NCBI GenBank assembly: GCA_964643895.1
Contig: CAZXUE010000018.1
Span: 1 to 18,451 of the forward strand
Origin: UBA7683 sp964643895
GTDB taxonomy: Bacteria > Patescibacteriota > Saccharimonadia > Saccharimonadales > UBA7683
Reading direction: 5' to 3'
DNA: 18,451 nucleotides
A model generated the notes under the pieces. The model was not told the DNA's origin. It saw only the letters and a program-made list of their open reading frames with translations, and did no database searches. Numbering within the stretch: the first letter of the stretch is position 1; each line of letters starts with the position of its first letter. A program made the position numbers and the translations under genes. Shown here piece by piece: positions 6,419 to 14,000 of the stretch.

Positions 6419-7318
6419 CTAGAGATTGTGACCGTACCCAGCTAAAAATGCCTTGCTGCTCATTGTGTTCTTGCCGGCAGGCTTGAGTTCTTCAATAATG
6501 AGTGAACCTGCAGCAGTATGTATACCGATTTTCTTGTCGTCAGTTACGTAGGCTTCGCCAATTTGTCCGGATGTTGTGTCGTCAAGAGAGGCTTTCAAGA
6601 TCACTACGTCTTTGCCTGCCAGTGTAGTACGTGATTTTGGCCATTCAATGAATGCGCGGATTTCTCGCTCTAATATTTTTGCTGGCTTTGTAAAATCGAG
6701 CGAACCATCTTTTTTAGCTAGCTTTCTTGAGTACGTTGCGCGGTCTGGGTGCGGTTGATTTTTTGGCTTAATTTCACCTTTAAGATAGCGGGTAATACTC
6801 ACGCACAGGAGATCACTGCTGAGTGCTATCAGTTTTTGCGTAAGAGTTGTGCTGGTTTCATCTTGTTTGAGGACAAGAGTCTTCTGAGTAAGTATTTTGC
6901 CGGTGTCCATACCTTTATCTACCAGCATGAGACTCACGCCAGTTTTGGCTTGGCCGCTTAAGATTGAAAAGTTGATTGGATCGGCGCCTCGCCATTCAGG
7001 CAGAAGAGAGAAGTGACTGTTGATAATTCCGTGCGTGAACGAATCGATCACTGTTTGCGAAACGATGATGCCAAAATCAATGAGTACCCCCAGGTTGCTC
7101 GAAAAAAGTGCTGATACAATCAGCCGATCAAGTTCTGCTTTGTTGCCTACAGCATACACCGGGATATCGGATGCAATTGATTGCATGTGGTTTTTGGTTG
7201 CGGGTTTGGTAACAACAGCTTCGACTTCCTGATGTTTAAGAAGAAGCTCAAGACTTTTGGCAGCGACTGGTCCACTCCCAAAAAAAACTACCGAAGGTTT
7301 ATTTCCAGAGGATGGCAT
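6419..7318 (-). CDS. fmt: Methionyl-tRNA formyltransferase
   Basis: A 299-residue enzyme that formylates Met-tRNAi using 10-formyl-tetrahydrofolate. The N-terminal Rossmann-like domain begins VVFFGSGPVAAKSLELL (residues 10-26). The formyl-transfer motif is NSHFSLLPEWRGADP (100-114), with the catalytic Asn100 and His102, and Asp138 in MDTG. The C-terminal OB-like tRNA-binding domain starts near residue 200. Length is close to the usual 310. The start overlaps the end of def by 20 nt; AAAGGA within def, about 11 nt upstream, can serve as its ribosome-binding site. def and fmt remove and add the same formyl group and are classically co-transcribed. The Pro-Ala-Thr insert following VVT differs from the usual loop but all catalytic residues are present. 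Confidence 0.95.
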   Translation of the reverse strand: MPSSGNKPSVVFFGSGPVAAKSLELLLKHQEVEAVVTKPATKNHMQSIASDIPVYAVGNKAELDRLIVSALFSSNLGVLIDFGIIVSQTVIDSFTHGIINSHFSLLPEWRGADPINFSILSGQAKTGVSLMLVDKGMDTGKILTQKTLVLKQDETSTTLTQKLIALSSDLLCVSITRYLKGEIKPKNQPHPDRATYSRKLAKKDGSLDFTKPAKILEREIRAFIEWPKSRTTLAGKDVVILKASLDDTTSGQIGEAYVTDDKKIGIHTAAGSLIIEELKPAGKNTMSSKAFLAGYGHNL

Positions 7319-7874
7319 TGTTTTTTATGTCCTTTTCATAATCAAGCGGCTCTAGGCCACCCTCCGGCATTAAACGAAAGAAGGCGTTCTTTTTGCTTTT
7401 AATATAATCAATAAAGACTACGCCGTGGGTGTGGTCGACTTCATGTTGCAAGATCCTGGCAAGATAACCATGGGCGGTAACACGGAAACTCTGGCCATTT
7501 TCATTGAGAGCTTTTACCTTTACGCTTTGGTATCGCTCGACTTTTCCATATACATCCGGAACGCTCAAACAGCCCTCGTAATCTTCTTCCATAGGACCAA
7601 TCTTTTTTACAATTTCAGGGTTAATAAAAGCCGTAAAGCGCTTATCGGTGATAGTTTCAAAATCGTTACGTATAATAAAAATACGATATAATTTGTTGAC
7701 TTGGATCGCAGCTAAACCAACAGCAGCTTCGTGATCACGCGAATTTTCCCAATCAATGGTGGCATCGATCATATCTTTAATAAGTTTTTTTATCTCATCA
7801 GTAATAACGCCAACTTTCTGCGAACGTTTGCGTAAATTAGGCTCCGGGAGCGTAACGATATTATCTTTATTCAT
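7299..7874 (-). CDS. def: Peptide deformylase
   Basis: A 191-residue metalloenzyme that removes the formyl group from nascent N-terminal Met. All three family motifs are present: GLAAIQVN at 53-60 (GxGxAAxQ type, final Gly replaced by Asn), EGCLSVP at 100-106 with metal ligand Cys102, and QHEVDHTHG at 143-151 with ligands His144 and His148 and catalytic Glu145. It lies between priA (29 nt upstream) and fmt (20-nt overlap). Besides read-through from priA, an extended -10 (TGT-TATACT, 7891-7883) lies 8 nt before the ATG at 7874, so it may also be made from its own leaderless transcript. A second ATG at 7879 (plus-strand reading CAT at 7877-7879) is out of frame. Confidence 0.95.
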   Translation of the reverse strand: MNKDNIVTLPEPNLRKRSQKVGVITDEIKKLIKDMIDATIDWENSRDHEAAVGLAAIQVNKLYRIFIIRNDFETITDKRFTAFINPEIVKKIGPMEEDYEGCLSVPDVYGKVERYQSVKVKALNENGQSFRVTAHGYLARILQHEVDHTHGVVFIDYIKSKKNAFFRLMPEGGLEPLDYEKDIKNNAILWK

Positions 7875-7882
7875 TGCATGTA

Positions 7883-7891
7883 AGTATAACA
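7883..7891 (-). promoter_or_regulatory. Extended -10 promoter in front of def
   Basis: Minus-strand TGT-TATACT at 7891-7883 lies in the priA-def gap. Eight bases separate it from the def ATG at 7874, so the predicted start of transcription is at 7875-7876, essentially leaderless. No convincing -35. Confidence 0.5.
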
Positions 7892-7903
7892 GATTGAAAC
7901 ATG

Positions 7904-9832
7904 TCAGAGTAGGTTGATTGGGTCGAGCGTGAATTGCCAGCGTTGAGGAAGTGACTTGGCAATTTTTATAAGAGCGCCACGTTTATTGCTGCTAATGACA
8001 AGTTGTTGGTAAAAAAGTTTGCCACGGTGCTCGTGAAAAGCCGGGGAAGGGCCTCGGATATGGACAGATGGGTGAATATACTTGATCTGCTGACTGAGCT
8101 TTCTAGCTGCTTTCTCGGCTGCGGCTACGGTACTGTAGCCGGTGGTAGCATGGAGCAGATACGTATGCGGCGGCATGTGTTCAGCTGCTCGCTCGTTAAT
8201 TTCAAAGGCGTAAAATGCTTCATAGTTTTGATTTTTGGCAAATTGCAGAGTTGGGTGTTCTGGATTAAGGGTTTGAATAATTACGTTGCTATGAGCCCCT
8301 GTGCGTCCAGCTCTTCCTATTACTTGGGTTGTAAGCTGAAACGAACGCTCGTTGCTGGAAAAATCTGGGATGAATAGCTCAGAATCGGCTTGTACTATAC
8401 CCACGGTGTTGAGGTTGGGGAGGTCGAGTCCTTTAGCGATGCCCTGGGTGCCGATGATGATTTTAATTTTATTATCATAGAGTTCCTGGTAGCGGTGATG
8501 AAGTTGCTCCTTGATCGGTGTGTCGCTGTCAAAACGTGCAACACTTGCCTCCGGATACAACTTTCGTACCTCGGCTTCGATTCGTTTGCTGCCAAAACCT
8601 TTGAAGTCGATGTCAGGGTGTTTGCATTCCGGACAGATTTGCGGCAAACGATCTTTGAGGCCGCATATATGGCAACGAAGCTCGGCGTGGTCGTGATGTA
8701 GGCGCATAGGAACATGGCAGTTTGAGCATTCCGCTACCCAGCCGCAATTACTGCAGAGGCTCATACGAGCCGTGCCACGACGATTATGGAATAGCAAAAT
8801 TTGCTCATTTTGAACAAGAGAATTGTTCATTTTTTCAAGCAAAATTTTGCTAAATAACGGATGTGAACCAAATGTACCACGATTTTTTATATCAATAATA
8901 CTTACCTGTGTGTGGCGAGTGTTGGTTGGCCTGACGAGCTTTATAATCGGTGCCTTTGTTTTCTGAGCAAAAAAGTAATCGGTGATAAGTGGTGTTGCAC
9001 TGCCCAGTAACAGCTTTGTGCCGTCGCAAAGTTCAGCGAGTTTTCTTGCTACTCTGAGCGCCGAGTATTTTGGTTGGGAATCTTGCACATAACTTGGTTC
9101 ATGACATTCATCAACGATGATTAAACTAATCGATGAAAGCGGTGAAAATAATATGGAACGAGGGCCGACTACAACCCATGGTTCACGCGATGTGCTGAGC
9201 CTCTGCCAATTGATATGTCGTTCAGCTTCAGTCAACCCTGAATGAAGTACCAAAACATTGTGATGGAGGCTTTCAAATTCTGCCGCCAACTGCGGGGTTA
9301 GCGCAATTTCTGGCACTAGTACCAGTACACTTTTTTGCTCAGCAAGTGTTTTTTTGGCAAGCTCCTGATACACCCGGGTTTTTCCTGAGCCGGTTACGCC
9401 ATGCAGCAGATGAGTGATGGCACTTGAGCTATCGATGGCTTGAATAGCCTCTGATTGCTCCTGCGTGAGCGGGTGGTGCTGAAGGGTTCTTGTGGCACTC
9501 GCGTGCGGCCGCTCTTTGCTGCGACGTGATTTACCCATGCCGCTTGGCAGCATGGTTTGCAGTACCATGGAACGGCGAACAGCATAGAATTCACTCATCC
9601 ATAAGCTGAGTGCAAGAAGATGTGCCGGCACAACTTCGCTCAGGCTAGCAATAATAGGTTTAGTCGCGAATGATGGCTTGGTCGTTGCCTTAATAACGAC
9701 GCCAAGCTTGGTTTGTTTGCCAAACGGAATTTTTACGATTACACCATTAGTGAGCTCACTCTCTGAGCCATAGGTAAGGAGGTCTTCACGACCGCCGATT
9801 ACTCCGATTGGACACACAAGATAGTACCTCAC
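7904..9832 (-). CDS. priA: Primosomal protein N' (PriA), replication-restart helicase
   Basis: A 642-residue SF2 helicase that reloads the replisome at stalled forks. The N-terminal 3'-DNA-binding domain starts RYYLVCPIGVIGG and contains VKIPFGKQTKLGVV (residues 33-46). Helicase motifs: GVTGSGKT (145-152, Walker A), DECH (241-244, Walker B), GSATP (277-281), GTQGIAKG and QVIGRAGR (motifs V and VI). Between them sits the zinc module with eight Cys at 360, 363, 369, 372, 387, 390, 400 and 403. The frame is open to an ATG at 9922, but the first 30 residues are not PriA-like and overlap the divergent gene at 9880. The GTG at 9832 starts directly at the 3'-BD domain and lies 6 nt after a TATACT box, so it is chosen. 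It heads the priA-def-fmt cluster. Confidence 0.95.
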   Translation of the reverse strand: MRYYLVCPIGVIGGREDLLTYGSESELTNGVIVKIPFGKQTKLGVVIKATTKPSFATKPIIASLSEVVPAHLLALSLWMSEFYAVRRSMVLQTMLPSGMGKSRRSKERPHASATRTLQHHPLTQEQSEAIQAIDSSSAITHLLHGVTGSGKTRVYQELAKKTLAEQKSVLVLVPEIALTPQLAAEFESLHHNVLVLHSGLTEAERHINWQRLSTSREPWVVVGPRSILFSPLSSISLIIVDECHEPSYVQDSQPKYSALRVARKLAELCDGTKLLLGSATPLITDYFFAQKTKAPIIKLVRPTNTRHTQVSIIDIKNRGTFGSHPLFSKILLEKMNNSLVQNEQILLFHNRRGTARMSLCSNCGWVAECSNCHVPMRLHHDHAELRCHICGLKDRLPQICPECKHPDIDFKGFGSKRIEAEVRKLYPEASVARFDSDTPIKEQLHHRYQELYDNKIKIIIGTQGIAKGLDLPNLNTVGIVQADSELFIPDFSSNERSFQLTTQVIGRAGRTGAHSNVIIQTLNPEHPTLQFAKNQNYEAFYAFEINERAAEHMPPHTYLLHATTGYSTVAAAEKAARKLSQQIKYIHPSVHIRGPSPAFHEHRGKLFYQQLVISSNKRGALIKIAKSLPQRWQFTLDPINLL

Positions 9833-9838
9833 ATCTCT

Positions 9839-9844
9839 AGTATA
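9839..9844 (-). promoter_or_regulatory. -10 box of priA
   Basis: Minus-strand TATACT at 9844-9839 is followed by six bases and then the GTG at 9832, so transcription should begin at the start codon. No TGN extension and no clear -35, so this is weaker than the ROK and def examples. Confidence 0.45.
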
Positions 9845-9879
9845 GCGAGTTGTTGAAAATACTGTAGTAAACTGAGGGC

Positions 9880-10533
9880 ATGTATTTTGCATCGCGTACT
9901 GAGGCTGGCAAGGTGTTGGCAAAACAGCTGCAGCACTATCGGTTTGAAGATTGTGTGGTGCTTGCGCTGAGCGACGGCGGTGTTGTTATTGGTGCGCAGA
10001 TCACGGCTCAGTTGCATTGCCCGCTTATGTTTCTTCTTACCAAAAACATTGTTTTACCAGGTGAACGAACGGAACTGGGAACGATTGACCAAAGTGGCGG
10101 GTTTACCTACAATGACCTCTTTTCGACAGGCGAGCTTGAAGGCTTGACGAGTGAATATCACGGGCTACTTGATCAGCTTAAGATGGAAAAGCAGCATGAG
10201 CTCAATCGGCTTCTTGGAGATGGTGGTTTGGTGGATGCTGAAATGCTTCAAAATAGAAATGTGATAATGGTTTCAGACGGTTTGCTCAGCGGTATTTCGC
10301 TTGTGGCCGCTATGAACTTTTTGAAGCCGGTTCAAACCAAAAAGATAGTCATAGCCGCACCGTTTGCTACCGTTGCTGCGGTTGATAAGATGCACGTACT
10401 GGGCGATGAGCTTCAAGTGCTCCGAGTTGTTGAAGATACCTTTGCAATCGACCATTACTACGAGAGAAATGATATTCCTGAACAAGAGGCGATCATTCGG
10501 ATTTTAAACGAAGCAATTTTAAAGTGGAAATAA
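9880..10533 (+). CDS. Phosphoribosyltransferase-like protein (COG1926 type), altered PRPP loop
   Basis: A 217-residue protein resembling predicted phosphoribosyltransferases of the COG1926 type. The start (MYFASRTEAGKVLAKQL) matches the usual F-x-D/S-R-x-E-A-G-x-x-L-A opening, followed by VVLALSDGGVVIGAQI (residues 26-41) where family members normally read ALPRGGV. The PRPP-loop region is VIMVSDGLLSGISL (128-141), where members normally read V-D-D-G-I/L-A-T-G: the first Asp is Ser132, and Ala-Thr is Leu-Ser. PRPP binding is therefore doubtful, and it may be a non-catalytic or re-purposed member. It is divergent from priA with 47 nt between starts, a reason to reject the longer priA start. The winged-helix gene follows after 50 nt. 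No strong Shine-Dalgarno; TAAACT lies 6 nt before the ATG. Confidence 0.72.
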   Translation: MYFASRTEAGKVLAKQLQHYRFEDCVVLALSDGGVVIGAQITAQLHCPLMFLLTKNIVLPGERTELGTIDQSGGFTYNDLFSTGELEGLTSEYHGLLDQLKMEKQHELNRLLGDGGLVDAEMLQNRNVIMVSDGLLSGISLVAAMNFLKPVQTKKIVIAAPFATVAAVDKMHVLGDELQVLRVVEDTFAIDHYYERNDIPEQEAIIRILNEAILKWK

Positions 10534-10540
10534 CTGCGAG

Positions 10541-10554
10541 GTTGTCGAAACAAC
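10541..10554. promoter_or_regulatory. Palindrome GTTGTCGAAACAAC, candidate operator
   Basis: A 5-bp inverted repeat (GTTGT/ACAAC) with CGAA between lies about 15 bp before the extended -10 of the winged-helix gene, roughly where a -35 would be. No U-tract follows, so it is not a terminator. It could be an autoregulatory site for the regulator; this is inference from position only. Confidence 0.3.
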
Positions 10555-10565
10555 AATGACATGCA

Positions 10566-10574
10566 TGATATACT
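10566..10574 (+). promoter_or_regulatory. Extended -10 promoter of the winged-helix gene
   Basis: TGA-TATACT at 10566-10574 lies 9 nt before the ATG at 10584, giving a predicted leader of 0-3 nt. The string TATACTAGAG is shared with the priA promoter on the other strand. No good -35 is seen. Confidence 0.55.
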
Positions 10575-10583
10575 AGAGTAGTT

Positions 10584-10859
10584 ATGCTTGATACATTTAT
10601 TACTTCACGCGTACGGCGAAAAATTATCATTGTCTATGCAAAGTACCCAGACTTTCGAACCCACGTGAGGGGCTTGGCTAAGCTTATTCGCGAAGATGCA
10701 GGTAATATTCAACGAGAACTTAAAAAGCTCGAGAAAATCGGTTTTTTGCATTCTGAAAAGCGCGGTAATAGCAAAATTTACTTTACAAACAAGCAATTCA
10801 TTCTTTTTAAAGAACTCCAGAGCATCGTTCTTAAAAGCCAGCGTAGCCAAGCAAAGTAA
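10584..10859 (+). CDS. Small winged-helix (ArsR-like) DNA-binding protein
   Basis: A 91-residue basic protein with the pattern of a single winged helix-turn-helix domain. A first helix covers RRKIIIVYAKYP (11-22). A helix-turn-helix follows, with VRGLAKLIREDAGNIQRELKKLEKIGFL (28-55): the recognition helix is about GNIQRELKKLEKIG. A wing comes next, SEKRGNSKIYFTNK (57-70). Similar small wHTH proteins in CPR genomes occur as free-standing regulators or next to nucleotidyltransferases, but no nucleotidyltransferase is here. The start is set by an extended -10 nine bases upstream. Three inverted repeats flank it (10541-10554, 10882-10902, 10992-11009), and the giant surface-protein gene is the next gene downstream on the same strand, so it may regulate itself and that gene. 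Its targets are not known. Confidence 0.75.
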   Translation: MLDTFITSRVRRKIIIVYAKYPDFRTHVRGLAKLIREDAGNIQRELKKLEKIGFLHSEKRGNSKIYFTNKQFILFKELQSIVLKSQRSQAK

Positions 10860-10881
10860 AAGGTAACATCTCTTTATTCCG

Positions 10882-10902
10882 CACTAGATACACGATCTAG
10901 TG
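10882..10902. repeat. Perfect inverted repeat CACTAGAT-N5-ATCTAGTG
   Basis: An 8-bp perfect inverted repeat with a 5-nt spacer, 23 nt after the winged-helix stop. No U-tract follows. It is either an operator-like site or a stabilising 3' hairpin of the winged-helix mRNA. GATCTA is repeated directly after it (10894-10899 and 10902-10907). Confidence 0.6.
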
Positions 10903-10922
10903 ATCTAACACATTATTATCAC

Positions 10923-10947
10923 TGATGATACGAAAAATCATCATTTT
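10923..10947 (+). terminator. Probable intrinsic terminator after the winged-helix gene
   Basis: TGATGAT at 10923-10929 pairs perfectly with ATCATCA at 10937-10943 around ACGAAAA, followed by TTTT. The stem is AT-rich and the U-tract short, so termination may be partial. Confidence 0.5.
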
Positions 10948-10991
10948 GTGAATGGGAAAGGGGTGGTCGGCCTGTGAGAATTCGTCTAGTT

Positions 10992-11009
10992 CATCTGGTA
11001 AATCAGATG
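10992..11009. promoter_or_regulatory. Inverted repeat CATCTG-N6-CAGATG upstream of the giant gene
   Basis: A 6-bp perfect inverted repeat ends 10 bp before the TAAAAT box at 11019-11024, in the position of a -35 region. It is a candidate operator for the surface-protein gene; there is no functional evidence. Confidence 0.35.
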
Positions 11010-11015
11010 TACAGG

Positions 11016-11024
11016 TGATAAAAT
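11016..11024 (+). promoter_or_regulatory. Extended -10 promoter of the giant surface-protein gene
   Basis: TGA-TAAAAT at 11016-11024 is an extended -10 (5 of 6). Transcription would begin near 11031, a leader of about 20 nt to the TTG at 11051 or 40 nt to the ATG at 11072. No clear -35. Confidence 0.45.
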
Positions 11025-11050
11025 AAAGAACGAGTAAACATAAGAGGTTC

Positions 11051-14000
11051 TTGGACGTTAGAAAAGCTCTCATGGGTTATATCAAAAAGCAAAAAAATAG
11101 CGCAGTATCATCTGTTTTGCACTCAGCTCGTGTGTATTTGTGGCTGTGGCTTGTCCCATTGGCAACAGTTGTTTTAGGTACAGGAGTGTGGCTTTTTTTG
11201 GCGTTGAGCGGATCTGCCCGGACGCAGTTTAGCAACCTTATCCTTCGCTTCCCTGACTTGCCAGTGAATTTGCTTCCCGTGGTAAGTCTTGGTCTGCTGA
11301 TGGTTTCTGCCGCACTTTATTTTTATTTTGATTACACGCTACACGCCCGTCCCTTCAAAAATGAGAAGCTTGGTTATGCACCGCTTCATCACGCACGTGT
11401 CGTAGTGTTACCAAGGTTTCTCTACAACTGGAAGCAGTCACTATACTGGCTTTCGTATGGGTTAGCGAGCTTTGCAATTTTTGCAACGGTCATAGCGAGC
11501 CAAGTTAATCCCGTATATGCATATACGCCCGACGAGTTTGTAACTACCTGGAAAACAGATAATTCAGGTGTTACCGCCAGTAATCAAATTCGTATTCCGA
11601 CAGTTGGCGGGGGCTACAACTACACGGTTGATTGGGGTGATGGAAATACAACCTCCGGCCATACTGGAGACGCGACACATACATATGGTACCAGCGGAAC
11701 TTACACAGTAAAGATTACAGGCACATTTCCCAGGATTTACTTTAATGGTGGTGGAGATCGCAGCAAAATTCTTACCGTTGAACAGTGGGGTACAAACTTC
11801 TGGACGTCAATGAATAATGCTTTTCGTCGGGCCGATAACCTAGCCGTGAATGCTGTCGATGCTCCAAACTTAAGTGGCGTTACCGACATGAGCAATATGT
11901 TCCGCGATGCTCGTGCCTTCAATTCTAATATTAATCACTGGGACGTTAGTCATGTTACAGACATGAGCTATCTCTTCACTGGATATTTGGAGCAGATGAA
12001 TTTCAACCAACCACTGAACAGCTGGAACGTCTCAAGTGTTACTAACATGAATAGCATGTTCTTTGGTGAGAGATTTTTCAATCAAGATATAAGTAGCTGG
12101 AATACAAGCAACGTTACAGATATGGGTAGTATGTTTACTGGCGCAACCGTATTCAACCAGCCGCTAAACAACTGGAATACCTCAAATGTAACGAAGGTCA
12201 ACTCAATGTTTATCAATGCGACAAGTTTTAATCAACCTCTAAACGATTGGGATATGAGCAAAGTTACGGATATGTCGAACATGTTTTCAAGTGCAACCGC
12301 CTTCAATAGTTCACTTGCTGGCTGGAACGTTTCGAGCGTAACGACAATGTATGGGATGTTCAATAGCGCAACTGCTTTTAACCAACCGCTCAATAGCTGG
12401 ACCATGACTTCAACAACTAAAAATATGCAATGGATGTTCAACAGCGCAAGTTCATTCAATCAGCCACTTGGTGATTGGAATGTCTCTGGCGTAACAAATA
12501 TGCGTGAAATGTTCTGGCTAGCTCGGGCCTTTAACTCGGATATATCGTCATGGAATACGATTAACGTAACGGATATGTATGCCATGTTCTACGGTGCAAA
12601 CTCATTTAACCAACCAATCGGCAGCTGGAATGTCTCGAACGTCACTAATATGAATTCCATGTTTGGTGCTGCCACGAACTTCAACCAACCAATCGGCAGC
12701 TGGAATACCGGAAATGTAACTCAAATGTCTAGTATGTTTGCGGAGGCTCGTTCATTCAACCAACCCATAGGTGGGTGGGATACGAGCAAAGTTACATCAG
12801 TGGCGGGTATGTTTAATCGTGCCACGAACTTCAACCAACCAATCGGCAGCTGGAATACCGGAAATGTAACTCAANNNNNNNNNNNNNNNNNNNNNNNNNN
12901 NNNNNNNNNNNNNNNNNNNNNNNNNNNNNNNNNNNNNNNNNNNNNNNNNNNNNNNNNNNNNNNNNNNNNNNNNNATGTCTAGTATGTTTTCCGAAGCCAC
13001 GAACTTCAACCAACCAATCGGCAGCTGGGACGTGGCTAAAGTTACTAGTATGAGCAGCGTATTTTATCTAGCAGGTGCTTTTGACAGACCACTAAACAAC
13101 TGGAATATGAGCAGCGTTACGAGCACAACTTATATGTTCCATGGAGCTATATCATTTAACCAACCCCTCAACTCGTGGGACGTATCTAAAGTTACCGACA
13201 TGAGCCATATGTTTGAAAGTGCGACTGCGTTTAACTCCGCGATTGATGCCTGGAATGTATCTAAAGTGACTAATATGTACTTTATGTTTACGAGCGCAAG
13301 CTCATTTAACCAACCAATCGGCAGCTGGGACGTTTCAAAAGTTACGCAAATGAATAATCTGTTATCATATACTGATTTCAACCAGCCATTAAATAGTTGG
13401 AATGTCTCAGGCGTAACTAATATGTCGGCTATGTTTGCACACACACCATTCAACCAACCTATCAACAGCTGGAATGTGGCGAAGGTTAGCTCGTTAAGCT
13501 CAATGTTCTCAGGTGCCACCTCATTTAACCAACCCCTCACCAATTGGAACACCTCAACAGCGTATTATTTAAGCTCAATGTTTCAAGGCGCCACTAGTTT
13601 TAATCAGTCGCTTGGTAGTTGGAATATAACTCAGGCCTATCAGATGCATAATATGCTGACTGATTCTGGTATTTCGTATACTAACTACGATGCAACGCTA
13701 AACGGATGGGCACAACAAACTCCAAGAACTAATGTGCCGTTTTCTGCGGGTAATATAAAGTACTGTCAGGCTGAAAACGCGCGGAACCATCTTATAAATG
13801 ATTTTAGCTGGGGGATTTATGACGGCTGGAAATATTGCGGCGAACCACCTGTAGTTTCAACTGGTGTAGCGGATAATATAACCGAAGACCAAGCTACGCT
13901 ACACGGTACTATTTCGGATTCGGAAACAGAACTTTCGGCTACAGGCTTTCAATGGGGTAAAACTACTTCATATGGTAATGATACCGGCAATCTGGGGACA

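Larger units (their letters stand above)
11915..13661 (+). repeat. DUF285 repeat array 1, at least 22 units of about 25 residues
   Basis: Tandem coding repeats of the form [S/A]FNQPLNSW-[D/N]-V/T-S-x-VT-x-M-x-x-MF-x-x-A, about 75 bp each, matching BspA-like/DUF285 leucine-rich-like repeats (also called the 26-residue surface repeat). I count 22 units visible, including one split by the N gap, so the true number may be higher. The array ends in a degenerate unit (NYDATLNGW) and a two-Cys cap. Confidence 0.9.

Noticed and set aside
8003..8701. Plus-strand open frames inside priA
   Set aside because: They lie antisense to a well-conserved helicase with all motifs and have no ribosome-binding site or recognisable product.
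9833..9922. An N-terminal extension of priA up to the ATG at 9922
   Set aside because: The 30 extra residues are not PriA-like, overlap the divergent phosphoribosyltransferase-like gene, and lie across a -10 box that ends 6 nt before the GTG at 9832.
12875..12982. The giant gene ending in a stop shortly after the gap
   Set aside because: The stop arises only because 100 N shift the frame by one. The frame starting at 12975 stays open to the window end and continues the same repeats.
12797..13013. Minus-strand frames running through the N gap and other antisense frames below the giant gene
   Set aside because: They are by-products of the repetitive coding strand (the repeats give long open antisense frames) and lack start signals; those crossing the gap are meaningless.
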